Numbered from the stretch's first letter, positions 48,585 to 59,821 are shown. The stretch: 64,000 bases of DNA from Lacimicrobium alkaliphilum (GCF_001466725.1 NZ_CP013650.1:2914001-2978000), one strand, 5' to 3'. Numbers and translations are program-made. Notes: a model not told the origin generated them from the sequence alone.

Positions 48585-49843
48585 GAAAACGCATTGCCAT
48601 TATAGGAAGTGGTATTTCCGGCCTGGTTTGCGGCCACCTTTTACACCCCAAACATGATATCTGCCTGTACGAGTCAGAAGATTACATTGGTGGTCACACC
48701 CACACCGTCGATATTGAAGTCAATGGCCTCACCTATGCACTGGATACCGGCTTTATCGTCTTTAATGACTGGACTTACCCTAATTTTATCGCCCTGATGG
48801 ACAAACTGGGGGTGAAAAAGCAGGCCACTGAAATGAGTTTCAGTGTGAAAAATCTGGGCAATTCTCTGGAGTACAATGGCAATAACATCAATAGCCTGTT
48901 TGCTCAGCGACGAAATCTTTTACGACCATGGTTCTATAGGTTCCTGGGCGAAATTCTGAGATTCAATAAGACCTGCAAGCAGGTGTTGGAGAAAGACACG
49001 CAGTCGCTGCCACTGACCCTGGGTGATTTCATCTATCAACAGGGATTCAGCGATCACTTCGCCGACAATTACATTCTGCCCATGTGTGCGGCAATCTGGT
49101 CTGCCAGCCTGGATGATGCCAGGCAGTTCCCGCTGCGCTTCTTCCTGCAATTTTTCAATAATCACGGGCTCTTGAACGTCAATCATCGCCCCCAGTGGTA
49201 CACGCTGATTGGTGGCTCCAGAGCGTACATTGCACCGATGATACAGGGGTTCGAAAATAATATTATGCTGCGCAGTCCGGTTCAGAGCGTCAGTCAATCA
49301 GATAAGGGCTATAACGTCAGCGCCGCCAATCAGCCCGACAGAAAGTTTGATGAAGTGATCTTCGCCTGTCATAGCGATCAGGCGCTGGCTCTGCTCGCCG
49401 CTCCCTCAACCATGCAAAAAGAGATCCTTGGCGCGATGCCCTACTCAAGCAACGAAGTGGTGCTGCATACTGATACCAGTTTATTACCGAAACGAAAACT
49501 GGCCTGGGCCAGCTGGAACTACCTGCTCAAACAAAATGTCAGCGCCCAGCAACCTGCGTCAGTAACGTACAATATGAATATATTGCAACGACTAAGGGCT
49601 GATACCACATTCTGCGTTACACTCAATAACACTCAGGACATTGCACCGGAAAAAATTCTGCGTGAGTTCAGTTACAGCCATCCCCAGTTCGACCTCAATG
49701 GGTTGAAAGCCAGGGCCAGGCGAGATGAGATCTGTGGCCAGGATGGTTTGCACTTTTGCGGCGCTTATTGGTACAACGGCTTTCATGAAGACGGTGTCAG
49801 AAGCGCGCTGGATGTGTGCCAGCGGTTTGGAGCCAGTCTTTGA
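48581..49843 (+). CDS. FAD-dependent oxidoreductase (amine-oxidase-like)
   Basis: A 420-residue flavoprotein with an N-terminal dinucleotide motif RIAIIGSGISGLVCGHLL, followed by YIGGHTHTVDIEVNG and ALDTGFIVFND. It ends in HFCGAYWYNGFHEDGVRSAL, typical of the amine oxidase/desaturase-like family next to DUF1365 and Cfa-like genes. It is expected to oxidise or desaturate a lipid group; in Rhodobacter, related genes make furan fatty acids. Assignment to that pathway is inference. It overlaps the next gene by one base (TGATG). Confidence 0.9.
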   Translation: MRKRIAIIGSGISGLVCGHLLHPKHDICLYESEDYIGGHTHTVDIEVNGLTYALDTGFIVFNDWTYPNFIALMDKLGVKKQATEMSFSVKNLGNSLEYNGNNINSLFAQRRNLLRPWFYRFLGEILRFNKTCKQVLEKDTQSLPLTLGDFIYQQGFSDHFADNYILPMCAAIWSASLDDARQFPLRFFLQFFNNHGLLNVNHRPQWYTLIGGSRAYIAPMIQGFENNIMLRSPVQSVSQSDKGYNVSAANQPDRKFDEVIFACHSDQALALLAAPSTMQKEILGAMPYSSNEVVLHTDTSLLPKRKLAWASWNYLLKQNVSAQQPASVTYNMNILQRLRADTTFCVTLNNTQDIAPEKILREFSYSHPQFDLNGLKARARRDEICGQDGLHFCGAYWYNGFHEDGVRSALDVCQRFGASL

Positions 49844-50562
49844 TGCAAAGTGCAATCTATAGCGGCACTGTCTGGCATCACCGGCACCGCCCTAAAGTAC
49901 ACAGTTTCAAATATTCTATCAGCCTGTTCTGGCTGGATTTGCAGGATCTGCCGGCTCTGGAACAGGTTCGGGGGTTATCTGCGAAAAAGTGGGCGCCGGT
50001 AACCTTTCGCCGTAGCGATTATCTGAGCCATCCTGAGCGCCCACTGCAGCAAGTCGCACTGGAAAAAATGTCGACACTGGCAAATAGCCCCTTAGCCGGT
50101 AAGGTATTTATGCTCGGTCAGTTGCGCCTGTTCGGGCTCTACTTCAGCCCGGTTAATTTTTATTACCTTCAGCAGCCCGATGGCCACTTTAGTCATGTGC
50201 TGGCCGAAGTCAGTAATACCCCCTGGAATGAGAGACATTGCTATCTGGTGGATCTGAACAACCCGCAAGCCACCGAAAAAGCCTTTCACGTGTCTCCCTT
50301 TAATCCCATGCAGATGCACTACCACTGGCAGATCTCACAGCCTGAAGAGCAATTACAATTGGTCATTCGCTGTGACACCGACCAACGCCATTTTGATGCC
50401 GGTCTTCGTTTGCAAAAAAAATCTTTGAACTCAAAAACCCTGTTTCGCGTAATGCTTAGCACGATGACAATGAAAACCCTGGCAGGTATCTACTGGCACG
50501 CTCTGAGACTCCTTTTAAAAGGTGTGCCTGTGTACAGCCATACTGCGAAGGACAAGGAGTAA
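49843..50562 (+). CDS. DUF1365 family protein
   Basis: A 239-residue protein of the DUF1365 family, which almost always sits between an FAD oxidoreductase and a Cfa-like methyltransferase. Segments are SGTVWHHRHRPKVHSFKYSI, LRLFGLYFSPVNFYYL, NTPWNERHCYLVD and FHVSPFNPMQMHYHW. The biochemical role is unknown, presumably in fatty-acyl modification. I choose ATG 49843, which overlaps the preceding TGA, over a GTG-type start nine codons upstream. Confidence 0.88.
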   Translation: MQSAIYSGTVWHHRHRPKVHSFKYSISLFWLDLQDLPALEQVRGLSAKKWAPVTFRRSDYLSHPERPLQQVALEKMSTLANSPLAGKVFMLGQLRLFGLYFSPVNFYYLQQPDGHFSHVLAEVSNTPWNERHCYLVDLNNPQATEKAFHVSPFNPMQMHYHWQISQPEEQLQLVIRCDTDQRHFDAGLRLQKKSLNSKTLFRVMLSTMTMKTLAGIYWHALRLLLKGVPVYSHTAKDKE

Positions 50563-50564
50563 CA

Positions 50565-51821
50565 ATGCAATCCGGTGAACAAGTACTGAATCAATCGGGG
50601 CCACTGAACTGGTGGAACAGGCTTGCCAGAGCCAGTCTGTTGAATCTTCTGAGTCAATTACCTGAAGGGTACCTTGTACTCAAGGAAGATGGCGTGCTGA
50701 TTGAACATTTCGGCAACCCCGACAGTGATATCAAAGCAGAAATAGACGTTTTGCATCCGGATTTTTATCCCAGAATTCTGCTCGGAGGCAGCGTCGCCTC
50801 AGGAGAAACCTTTGTGGATGGGTTGTGGCGGACCCCTGACATCACCTCGGTAATACGTTTGTTTGTCCGCAACATGCCGCTGTTAGACGAGCTTGAAGCC
50901 CGTCTTGGCTGGCTGCTCAAACCTGTCAATCTGATAAAAAAAATGCGTCGTAAGAATTCAAGAAACGGCGCAAAGAAGAACATTGCCGCCCACTACGACC
51001 TTGGCAATGAGCTGTATCGGCGCTTTCTGGACGACAGCATGATGTACTCTGCCGCGATTTACCCGAAACACCAGGCAACACTGCCTGAAGCACAGCAATA
51101 CAAGCTTCGCCATATCTGTGAAAAGTTATCTTTGGGCCCTGAAGATCATCTGCTTGAAATTGGCACCGGCTGGGGTGGTCTGGCACTTTTTGCAGCACAG
51201 GAATATGGCTGCAAGGTGACCACCACAACCATTTCCGAAGAACAGTTCAGCTATGCACGGTCTCAGATAGAGTCAGCCGGACTGCAGGACTGCATTACAC
51301 TGCTGAATAAAGACTACCGGGATTTGCAGGGGCAATATGACAAACTGGTTTCTATCGAGATGATTGAAGCGGTAGGACAGGAATACCTGCCGGTTTTCTT
51401 TAAAAAGTGTAATGACCTGCTTAAACCGGGCGGCTTGATGTTACTGCAGGCCATCACCATCAGTGAGCCCAGATTCGAGACCTACAGTAAGAGTCAGGAC
51501 TTTATCCAACAGCATATTTTCCCGGGCGGCTTTTTACCTTCACTGCATCTGCTCAGCGAGCATATCGCCAAACGCACCGATATGGTCATACGGGACTGCC
51601 ATGACATTGGGCTGCACTATGCACAGACACTCAATGACTGGCATCAGCGTTTTTTAAGCCGCAGCGACGAACTGTTACCGCTGGGATATGACGAACGCTT
51701 TATGCGCTTGTGGCGCTTCTATTTCTGCTACTGTGAAGGCGGCTTTTTAGAGCGTACTATCAGCGCGGTGCAGCTGTTAACCAGCAGACAGGGATACCGG
51801 GATGCCGTTAATCGCCTCTAA
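50565..51821 (+). CDS. Cyclopropane-fatty-acyl-phospholipid synthase-like methyltransferase
   Basis: A 418-residue SAM-dependent methyltransferase acting on unsaturated acyl chains of phospholipids. It shows AAHYDLGNELYRRFLDDSMM, the SAM motif LLEIGTGWGGLALFAA, SIEMIEAVGQEYLPVFFKK and the C-terminal YFCYCEGGFLERTIS. The SAM motif has Thr where Cfa has Cys (EIGCGWG). Its setting beside an FAD oxidoreductase and DUF1365 suggests a specialised modification, such as methylation toward furan fatty acids, instead of simple cyclopropanation. That is inference. Confidence 0.92.
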   Translation: MQSGEQVLNQSGPLNWWNRLARASLLNLLSQLPEGYLVLKEDGVLIEHFGNPDSDIKAEIDVLHPDFYPRILLGGSVASGETFVDGLWRTPDITSVIRLFVRNMPLLDELEARLGWLLKPVNLIKKMRRKNSRNGAKKNIAAHYDLGNELYRRFLDDSMMYSAAIYPKHQATLPEAQQYKLRHICEKLSLGPEDHLLEIGTGWGGLALFAAQEYGCKVTTTTISEEQFSYARSQIESAGLQDCITLLNKDYRDLQGQYDKLVSIEMIEAVGQEYLPVFFKKCNDLLKPGGLMLLQAITISEPRFETYSKSQDFIQQHIFPGGFLPSLHLLSEHIAKRTDMVIRDCHDIGLHYAQTLNDWHQRFLSRSDELLPLGYDERFMRLWRFYFCYCEGGFLERTISAVQLLTSRQGYRDAVNRL

Positions 51822-52326
51822 ACCCTGGTTTAATCTGATATGGTTTCAGGTGTTCTGGTTCACAGCGGTGTTGGGCCAGCACCAGACTGTATTGTTGCTG
51901 GTGCTGCTGCTGGCACTGCATTTTCTGTTACTACCGCAACGCAAGCAGGAACTCTTGCTGATAGTGCTGTGTGCTCCTCTTGGCATGATTATCGACAGCC
52001 TGTTGAGCTTTTACGCCGTGTTTGAGTTCCGTCACCTCTCTGATGGTCTTATCCCCTTATGGCTGGCAGGTCTGTGGATAGCATTTACTGCTACCCTGCG
52101 GCATGGTATGGCCTTCTTTCTGTCTCGCCCTTATCTCGCTGCGGGTTGCGGTGCCATTGCTGGACCGCTGAGTTACTTTGCCGGACAACGACTGGGGGCG
52201 GTAGAGTTCGGCCTGCCTGTTGTCACCACCCTGCTGCTTCTGGGGGGTATCTGGGCCTTGCTGTTCCCCTTATTTATCTTTATCACCAACAGAATTAATC
52301 AGCACACAGCACAGGTGAGTTTATGA
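51802..52326 (+). CDS. DUF2878 family membrane protein
   Basis: A 174-residue inner-membrane protein with about five hydrophobic helices (for example TVLLLVLLLALHFLLLP and LGMIIDSLLSFYAVF). Family of unknown function, found downstream of Cfa-like genes in ECF-controlled operons. It overlaps the methyltransferase gene by 20 bases and the next gene by four. Confidence 0.82.
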   Translation: MPLIASKPWFNLIWFQVFWFTAVLGQHQTVLLLVLLLALHFLLLPQRKQELLLIVLCAPLGMIIDSLLSFYAVFEFRHLSDGLIPLWLAGLWIAFTATLRHGMAFFLSRPYLAAGCGAIAGPLSYFAGQRLGAVEFGLPVVTTLLLLGGIWALLFPLFIFITNRINQHTAQVSL

Positions 52327-52820
52327 AGCTTTTGATTTTAGCCTTGCTGATATGCACAGGCATTGTGCAGGCATCCCCTGTTCAGGATCTGCAAAAGGTC
52401 GGAGACGCCCGCCTTAAGGTATGGTTTTGGGAAGTGTACGAGTCTAGTCTGTATACGGCTTCGGGCCAGTACAATGCAAAAAACTACCCCATTGCCCTGC
52501 AAATCGATTATCTGCGCGACATCAGCGCAGCGGATCTGGTGGAGGCCACCGCTGAGCAGTGGCAGAAACAGGGCCTGGATGATAAACGCACATCCCCCTG
52601 GATTGAAAGGATAAAAGCACTTTGGCCGGATATCCGCAAAGGCGATCAGCTTATCTTCAGAGTCGATAACAATCAAAAGGGGCGTTTCTATTACAACCAG
52701 GAACCGCTGGGAGAAGTTGAGGATACAGACTTTGCACCGGCGTTCCTCGGCATCTGGCTCGCCCCCAACACCGAGTACCCGAAGCTAAGAGAAAAATTGA
52801 TCCAAAGGAGCGACCAATGA
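52323..52820 (+). CDS. Chalcone isomerase-like secreted protein
   Basis: A 165-residue protein with a signal peptide (LILALLICTGIVQA) and a chalcone-isomerase-fold domain: VGDARLKVWFWEVYESSLYT, IALQIDYLRDISAADLVEAT and a C-terminal FLGIWLAPNTEYPKLRE. Bacterial members are fatty-acid-binding or of unknown function. It acts in the periplasm, presumably on products of the lipid-modifying enzymes encoded upstream. Four-base overlaps on both sides. Confidence 0.82.
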   Translation: MKLLILALLICTGIVQASPVQDLQKVGDARLKVWFWEVYESSLYTASGQYNAKNYPIALQIDYLRDISAADLVEATAEQWQKQGLDDKRTSPWIERIKALWPDIRKGDQLIFRVDNNQKGRFYYNQEPLGEVEDTDFAPAFLGIWLAPNTEYPKLREKLIQRSDQ

Positions 52821-53362
52821 AAGCCCTGCTATTGCTATGCACCATATTACTCAGCGCCTGTTCAGCGTCACTGGATGATTATGCCAATAACAAACCCGAC
52901 TTTAATCTGCCTGAATACTTTGACGGTAATATTACCGCCTGGGGGATCATTGAAGACTACAGCGGTACCCTGACCCGACACTTTTGCGTGGATATTGTTG
53001 GTACCTGGGAGAATAATCAGGGCCAGTTACATGAAACCTTCTACTTTGATGATGGCGAGCAACAGGTACGCATCTGGGAACTGCAGATATCTGAGGATGG
53101 AAAAGTGACCGGGCGGGCTAATGATGTCGTCGGTGAAGCCAGCGGAGCAATCCGGGGCAATGCCTTTAACTGGAAGTATGTGCTGGAGGTGCCCATCGAT
53201 GGTTCAGTGTATGAGCTTGCCGTTGATGACTGGCTGTATCGCCTCGATCAGCACAGACTCATGAACCGTTCCTACATGAAAAAGTTCGGTGTGACTGTGG
53301 CCGAAATATCAATTTACTTTGATAAGTCCCGGCCACTGAAAAGCTGTACTCAGAGCAGTTGA
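52817..53362 (+). CDS. DUF3833 lipoprotein
   Basis: A 181-residue lipoprotein (lipobox LLSAC, about Cys14) of the DUF3833 family, last gene of the ECF-controlled operon. It shows FDGNITAWGIIEDYSGTLTR, WELQISEDGKVTGRANDV and SGAIRGNAFNWKYVL, suggesting a lipocalin-like barrel. Possibly it binds modified acyl groups in the periplasm. It abuts the convergent glnB gene with no gap. Confidence 0.85.
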   Translation: MKALLLLCTILLSACSASLDDYANNKPDFNLPEYFDGNITAWGIIEDYSGTLTRHFCVDIVGTWENNQGQLHETFYFDDGEQQVRIWELQISEDGKVTGRANDVVGEASGAIRGNAFNWKYVLEVPIDGSVYELAVDDWLYRLDQHRLMNRSYMKKFGVTVAEISIYFDKSRPLKSCTQSS

Positions 53363-54546
<1,184 letters not shown>

Positions 54547-54704
54547 TCTTCATTCTCAAGCAACAAACAGAATGGCTATGATAAAAAATAATCTCGCCTT
54601 TTGCTGAGATTTCTTACCATAACAAAGCTGGTATCCCAATACCCTATAATACCCATTCCCCTGTATGCTAAGAAGTAGTCAAAAACATTGTAAAGAGGTT
54701 TGAT

Positions 54705-55259
54705 GTGAAAGGCTCGAACAAGCAGCAAGGAGTAACCCTGATGGAACTGATGATCACCCTGGTGATTATCGGTATTCTGATCACTGTGGTTGCGCCCAGT
54801 GTGGCGGAAATACTGACAAGAAACCGGATCACGGCTCAGGTCAATGAAACCAGCGGTGTCATTCAGCTCGCACGTCATACCGCCATTGATGAGCAGAGTA
54901 ATACCATCGTTTGCCCGACAGCGGATTTTTCGACCTGCAGCAACGACTGGGGCCTCGCCAAGATGGTTTTTGTTGATCTTGATCAGAGTGGTGACCGGGG
55001 TGACGATGAAGAGATCCTGGCTGGTACCAGTGTCAGCCCTGAGGGATTAAATATCAGTGGCCCGGCGGCTGCCATTTTATTTAACGGTGATGGCACTGCC
55101 TCAGCCCCGGCCACCATATTGATCTGTGACCAGGACAATACCGATAAATTTGCCAGAGCTCTGCTGCTGACACTACAGGGCAGGGTTAAAATCAGTCAGG
55201 ACAGCAATAACGACGATATTCATGAAGATCTCGCGGGTACAGCTTTAAGCTGCAGCTGA
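54705..55259 (+). CDS. GspH/FimT family minor pseudopilin
   Basis: A 184-residue prepilin with the cleavage and methylation motif QQGVTLMELMITLVIIGILI (Gly before the mature N-terminus, Glu5 as TLMEL). The rest is a GspH/FimT-like head (AEILTRNRITAQVNETSGVI and LARHTAIDEQ), with cysteines likely paired near the C-terminus (ILICDQDN, ALSCS). It would cap or prime type IV pili. The GTG start follows AAGAGGTTT. It is convergent with the pilE-like gene; the rest of the cluster lies on the other strand. Confidence 0.85.
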   Translation: MKGSNKQQGVTLMELMITLVIIGILITVVAPSVAEILTRNRITAQVNETSGVIQLARHTAIDEQSNTIVCPTADFSTCSNDWGLAKMVFVDLDQSGDRGDDEEILAGTSVSPEGLNISGPAAAILFNGDGTASAPATILICDQDNTDKFARALLLTLQGRVKISQDSNNDDIHEDLAGTALSCS

Positions 55260-55270
55260 TAAAGGACTAA

Positions 55271-55747
55271 TTAGCAGCTCCAGCAATATTCCGATGCTGC
55301 GAGAGCACCGTTATTATTTTTATCCCAGGCCTTACGCCCGTCACTGAAATAAAACAGATCACCGTCATCCGCCTGCGGTGTTCCGGCGACAGGCTCAGCC
55401 TTGAGGCGATAGCTGTTGCCACTGGCAGAAACCTGTTCAATGGTTAAATTATAACGCTTATTTGCTGCAGGCTCACTGGACGGTGAATGTGCATGGAACA
55501 CAGCAGGAGCGCCAGTATCACCTCCGTCAGCAGCTCCCTTATAACTGAAGTTAGCCGCTTTGTGCCGTTCCATTGCCGCTGCCAACGCCATCAAATCAGA
55601 CTGCGCCCCCCCCCTGTTACTGCTGACCATAAAGCTCATGTATGAGGGGTAAGCGATACTGGCTATGATGCCAATAATAGCAACTGTTATCATCAACTCG
55701 ATCAATGAGAACCCACGCATTGTGCTGCCAACAATATTATTGCTCAC
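55271..55747 (-). CDS. pilE: Type IV pilin PilE-like minor pilin
   Basis: A 158-residue prepilin with leader cleavage after MRG and mature N-terminus FSLIELMITVAIIGIIASIA. The head shows MALAAAMERHKAANFSYKGA and a C-terminal CWSC. I choose the GTG start at 55747, because GGAGAG lies five bases upstream; ATG 55720 has no ribosome site. The start lies inside the last codons of pilY1 (11-base overlap), so translation is coupled. PilE is a minor pilin packed with FimU, PilV, PilW and PilX. Confidence 0.85.
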   Translation of the reverse strand: MSNNIVGSTMRGFSLIELMITVAIIGIIASIAYPSYMSFMVSSNRGGAQSDLMALAAAMERHKAANFSYKGAADGGDTGAPAVFHAHSPSSEPAANKRYNLTIEQVSASGNSYRLKAEPVAGTPQADDGDLFYFSDGRKAWDKNNNGALAASEYCWSC

Positions 55748-58700
55748 GTTCGCTCTCCGTTTTCCAGCTGCTTCTTTGCACCCGCTCGAAGCGGCCATAA
55801 ATATTCTCAGCCAGACACTCAAAATCAGTCCCACATTCCTGATTAGGATCCTTTACCGCAGAGGTACATTCCGTCCCCAGACATACAACCGGATTGACGA
55901 TGTCCTCAATCAGAATCTTGGTATCCGGCGCAATCCCTGTCTGCTTTAAATCTGCATGACGGTCAACATGCTCTTTTTCACCATTTTGGTTCAGATCTGT
56001 CACCGCGTTACCATTCACCAGCTCAACCAGATAAGCACGGCTGTTACCCGTTGGCGGTGCGCAAATGCTGTCGCTGGCTGACGCCGGCAAGTAGGTGGTG
56101 AAGAAGATACGGTAATTAAGGATCAGCGGTGACGCCAGTACTTTTTCGCCACCGCTACCCAACTGAATCATCCAGCCATGTTTTTCTGCAAAGGCTGCCG
56201 CTTCCAGTTGTTGCTGGTCAGCATCACTGCTGGTCAGCAGATGGGCCGTTGCATCATAAAGATCACTCGCTGTATAAGCTGTCTCCGGCAAACTGTAATT
56301 GCCGTCCTGATCAATCTGGAATACCCCAGAATCCTTGATCATATAGAAATTATCCTGAATTTCCGTGTTCAGTGGATGAGCCCGATACCCTGAACCAAGG
56401 GCAACGGCATAGTAATGCTCATTGGCCAGGCTAACTTCAGAAACATCCGGACCATAATAGAAACGACGATTGTCCGCGGCACTGTCATCGGCTGAGAATG
56501 AGGCCAGCAGACCACCGCTAACCAGATCGGAAACCGATTCACCGTTATGAATATCCAGCCGGAATAACTGACCACCGGTATCCGCCACGTACATATGATC
56601 TGCGATACCGTCGTTTTCACGATCTATTACCGAAATACGTGCCGGAATGCTGTATTGCATCTGCGACAGATTTAAATCAGCGCCGGTCTTACCCGCGCGC
56701 CACAACAATGCTCCGGTATCAGCATCAACCATAAATACAGCATTACCAGTAACATCCGGTGCCCGGTTAACCTTGTTGTCCTGATCTTCATCATAGCCAC
56801 CGCCAAATATGAGTACATTTTTTGTGCTGCCACCGATATTCACCTTGGTCAGTGTAGGCCGCGACCAGCTTTGTCCCAGTTGCTCGAATCCGGTACTCCC
56901 CCCCTCAATTTTAAACAATAAAGAAGGAGAGGTTTTATTAGTAATATCAAACGCATAGTAATTATTACCACCACGGCGCATGCCCACATAAAGGATCTTC
57001 TGGTTGCCCTTGTTGCGTAACACCAGATCTCCGTCCAGACCATATATATGGTTAAAGCTGGAGTTATCCTGGTAAAAGTCATACAGGTTAGTCAGCAGTT
57101 CCTTGGGGGTGATAGCAAAGTTTTCCTCACCTGTTTCAGCATCAAATGAATGCAGAAATCCCTGGTTGGTTGCCACCAATATAGCACTGTCGGTAGCTGA
57201 ATAATTGACAATCACAGGTTGAGAATGAATGGGATCCCCCATCTGTAAGCGCACATCGGTTGTATCACCATCATTGTCATTATCAAATACATCAACGCCT
57301 CTGGCCCATTTCAGCACCTGTGAGCGCAGGACGTCTTCATCAGCCTGTTCAGGGATACCCAGGTTAGCAACCGTAATATCATCATTGTTTTCATGTAATT
57401 TGTTGCTGTCATTGACGATACTGCCGGTACTATTGAAAAAGTGGATATTCCTGAGTAAATCAAGCTGGCTGGCAGCGCCACCTTCACGCACATCATTGCC
57501 GTCAGCCATGATAGACCAGTAGCTATGAGCGTTGTCGTGGAAAAAGCCACTACCGTCATCCACTGCGTCATTACCGTTTTTATCAAGAATGGTATCTCCG
57601 CTAATCTTGTACTTTTTCAGGTTGCCGGGCCAGATCGCCCCTTCAGCAGGCTTGAACAAGGCAAAGTACAGTTCATCCTTATGCGTCAAACGATTTAACT
57701 GGTTGACCGCGACACCGGGGGAAACAAATGTCGCATTCACATCTTTTACTGTTTTCAGAATGCTCTGAAACGCCTCAATCAGGTTTTCCGCATTATCTGC
57801 CTGATAAAATCCGCCACCACCATTTAGCGCCAGCTGATTAAGGTAGTTATTGGCTTGTGCATTAGCAGCGAATCCTATGGTGTGCGTAATAATTCTGGCA
57901 TCAATCACTGAATCGCCCGTTTTGCTGATATTTTTCACCAGATCGATACCGCATTTTTCTCCACCACTGGCATCCATGCAGGTTTCACCCAGCAACGCCT
58001 GGATTTCACTGACACTGTGGTTATTATTGGCCTCACCATCAGACAATAGAACAATATGATTATTGGTCTGGCATTGCAGATCAGTGATTGGTGACAGGTA
58101 CGTGGCACCAGAAGGAATGTACTCATTGATGCAGTTGTAATTGGTCGGATCATCCTCCGTACAACCTGGGGGCAATACAGCATCTGCACCGGCGTAAGAC
58201 AATCTGTGGCTCACCCTGGTTGCTCTTCTGACCGAACTGCTGACAGAGCCAGTCCCTCTGGTCAGACCATAATCCACCGGTAAGCCACCATAATAATTAA
58301 CGGCTTCGTATAATGTATCGACAATGGGCGTGAGACCATTGGCTGACAGCTCATCCACTTTATTGATCAGGTGATCACGCACTGTCGATACGGATTCAGG
58401 AGTTGCATCACCTCTGTATTTTATGACCAGGCGAGGGGCACCTGAAGGCTTGCCGTCATAACTGTAGGCTCCTCTGTTACCCGTTATATCAGAAACAATT
58501 AACGCCATCGCGTTGCCCGCCTGCCAGCCATCCCTGTCAATCACCTGCTGAATCACGCTTTTCAGAGACGGACTCTGGTAATCGTTGTTCTTGTACCAGG
58601 CGGGAATATTGTTCCAATTAACACTGTCAGTCTTAGCAACATCTTTTAGCATGTAACGTTGATGCGGACTATAGTCTTCAGCGTCATCAACATTAGCAGC

Positions 58701-59813
58701 GGCAATATTAAAAGATGCCCCCCAGCCAGTACGATGCTGATAAGCAGTAAACTCAAGGTATGCCTCTTCTATTTCCGCTCCCTGAGGGATAATGATATTC
58801 TCAAATCGCATGCCAATGTAGGCATTGTAATAGTCATTAAAAGTCAGTTCCGTAAGAGTGGAATCATAGCCATTGTGCTTCTCTTCGCTATTATTGCCCT
58901 GCGAGCTGACCTGATAGATAGACTGGCCGGAAATACAACCTGTGGCACTGAGCTTGTCATAGGTTACCACGAGCTGCGCGGACTGCCCCTCCCCTTGGTC
59001 ATTGGCCCTGATCAGCCTGGAGCTGGCCCCACTGCTACCCTCACCTGTTATCAGCATATTCAGATCATTGCCGCCACACCATTCAGGTTGATCGACAATT
59101 TCCTGTATTACCGCACTGATGTCAGGCGTATTGATAAGCTCTCCCGTGGCGGGCCAGTCGTTATCAGTATCCCACTGGATACTGTTGAGGGTTTTCGTCC
59201 TGCTGCTCAGATTGTTAGCGCCGTTGTCAAATTCTGCAGCCTGAGCTGCCTTTTCAGCGGCCAGGTTAATAGAAACCGCCCCGGTACTTAGCTGTGCCGA
59301 AGTAAAGCGAATAGATGCCGAAGTGATTGTGGCGCCCTGAGGTATATTAATATCCGAAAATCTCAGGCCTGATGTGACCGTGTCAGTTCCTTCCACCAGC
59401 TTCAGGTTATTAGTATAAAGGCTGACCACGCCACTTTTTTCGTGACCATCATCTGCCGGCTGAGCGATGGATGTGATGAATTCCGGCTCCACAGGTTCAT
59501 CGATATTACGGACCGGATATAAGACAGGACCGCCAAAATCGGAGAAGCGCATCAGGCCTGCATTGATGTTTGTGACAGAAGAAAGCACCGATTTCAGTCC
59601 TTCCTGCACTTTCGTCATCCTGTTAGTGGTGGTGCCATCCTTACTCCCCATACTGCCGGAAGTATCCATAATAAACAGCACGTTAGGATTGAAACTAACC
59701 TGATTATTACCCGCTCCCAGATAAATCTCCAGATCATCGCCCATTGCAGTCAGGCTAATCATTGCGCTGAGCAAACAGGCAGTAAAGGAAACAAACGCTC
59801 TACGGATATACAT
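55737..59813 (-). CDS. pilY1: Type IV pilus tip adhesin/assembly protein PilY1
   Basis: A 1358-residue exported protein. It has a signal peptide (FVSFTACLLSAMISLTAMG), an N-terminal von Willebrand-A-like segment with MIDAS-type VLFIMDTSGSMGS, and about 850 residues of beta-rich sequence. The C-terminal PilC/PilY1 beta-propeller includes GMRRGGNNYYAFDIT and GGYDEDQDNKVNRAPDVTGN, with a calcium-binding-like DNDNDGDTTD. PilY1 acts in pilus extension, adhesion and surface sensing. It lies between pilX and pilE in the usual minor-pilin operon. A GGGGG ribosome site precedes the ATG at 59813. Confidence 0.93.
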   Translation of the reverse strand: MYIRRAFVSFTACLLSAMISLTAMGDDLEIYLGAGNNQVSFNPNVLFIMDTSGSMGSKDGTTTNRMTKVQEGLKSVLSSVTNINAGLMRFSDFGGPVLYPVRNIDEPVEPEFITSIAQPADDGHEKSGVVSLYTNNLKLVEGTDTVTSGLRFSDINIPQGATITSASIRFTSAQLSTGAVSINLAAEKAAQAAEFDNGANNLSSRTKTLNSIQWDTDNDWPATGELINTPDISAVIQEIVDQPEWCGGNDLNMLITGEGSSGASSRLIRANDQGEGQSAQLVVTYDKLSATGCISGQSIYQVSSQGNNSEEKHNGYDSTLTELTFNDYYNAYIGMRFENIIIPQGAEIEEAYLEFTAYQHRTGWGASFNIAAANVDDAEDYSPHQRYMLKDVAKTDSVNWNNIPAWYKNNDYQSPSLKSVIQQVIDRDGWQAGNAMALIVSDITGNRGAYSYDGKPSGAPRLVIKYRGDATPESVSTVRDHLINKVDELSANGLTPIVDTLYEAVNYYGGLPVDYGLTRGTGSVSSSVRRATRVSHRLSYAGADAVLPPGCTEDDPTNYNCINEYIPSGATYLSPITDLQCQTNNHIVLLSDGEANNNHSVSEIQALLGETCMDASGGEKCGIDLVKNISKTGDSVIDARIITHTIGFAANAQANNYLNQLALNGGGGFYQADNAENLIEAFQSILKTVKDVNATFVSPGVAVNQLNRLTHKDELYFALFKPAEGAIWPGNLKKYKISGDTILDKNGNDAVDDGSGFFHDNAHSYWSIMADGNDVREGGAASQLDLLRNIHFFNSTGSIVNDSNKLHENNDDITVANLGIPEQADEDVLRSQVLKWARGVDVFDNDNDGDTTDVRLQMGDPIHSQPVIVNYSATDSAILVATNQGFLHSFDAETGEENFAITPKELLTNLYDFYQDNSSFNHIYGLDGDLVLRNKGNQKILYVGMRRGGNNYYAFDITNKTSPSLLFKIEGGSTGFEQLGQSWSRPTLTKVNIGGSTKNVLIFGGGYDEDQDNKVNRAPDVTGNAVFMVDADTGALLWRAGKTGADLNLSQMQYSIPARISVIDRENDGIADHMYVADTGGQLFRLDIHNGESVSDLVSGGLLASFSADDSAADNRRFYYGPDVSEVSLANEHYYAVALGSGYRAHPLNTEIQDNFYMIKDSGVFQIDQDGNYSLPETAYTASDLYDATAHLLTSSDADQQQLEAAAFAEKHGWMIQLGSGGEKVLASPLILNYRIFFTTYLPASASDSICAPPTGNSRAYLVELVNGNAVTDLNQNGEKEHVDRHADLKQTGIAPDTKILIEDIVNPVVCLGTECTSAVKDPNQECGTDFECLAENIYGRFERVQRSSWKTESEREQ

Positions 59814-59821
59814 ACAACCCC

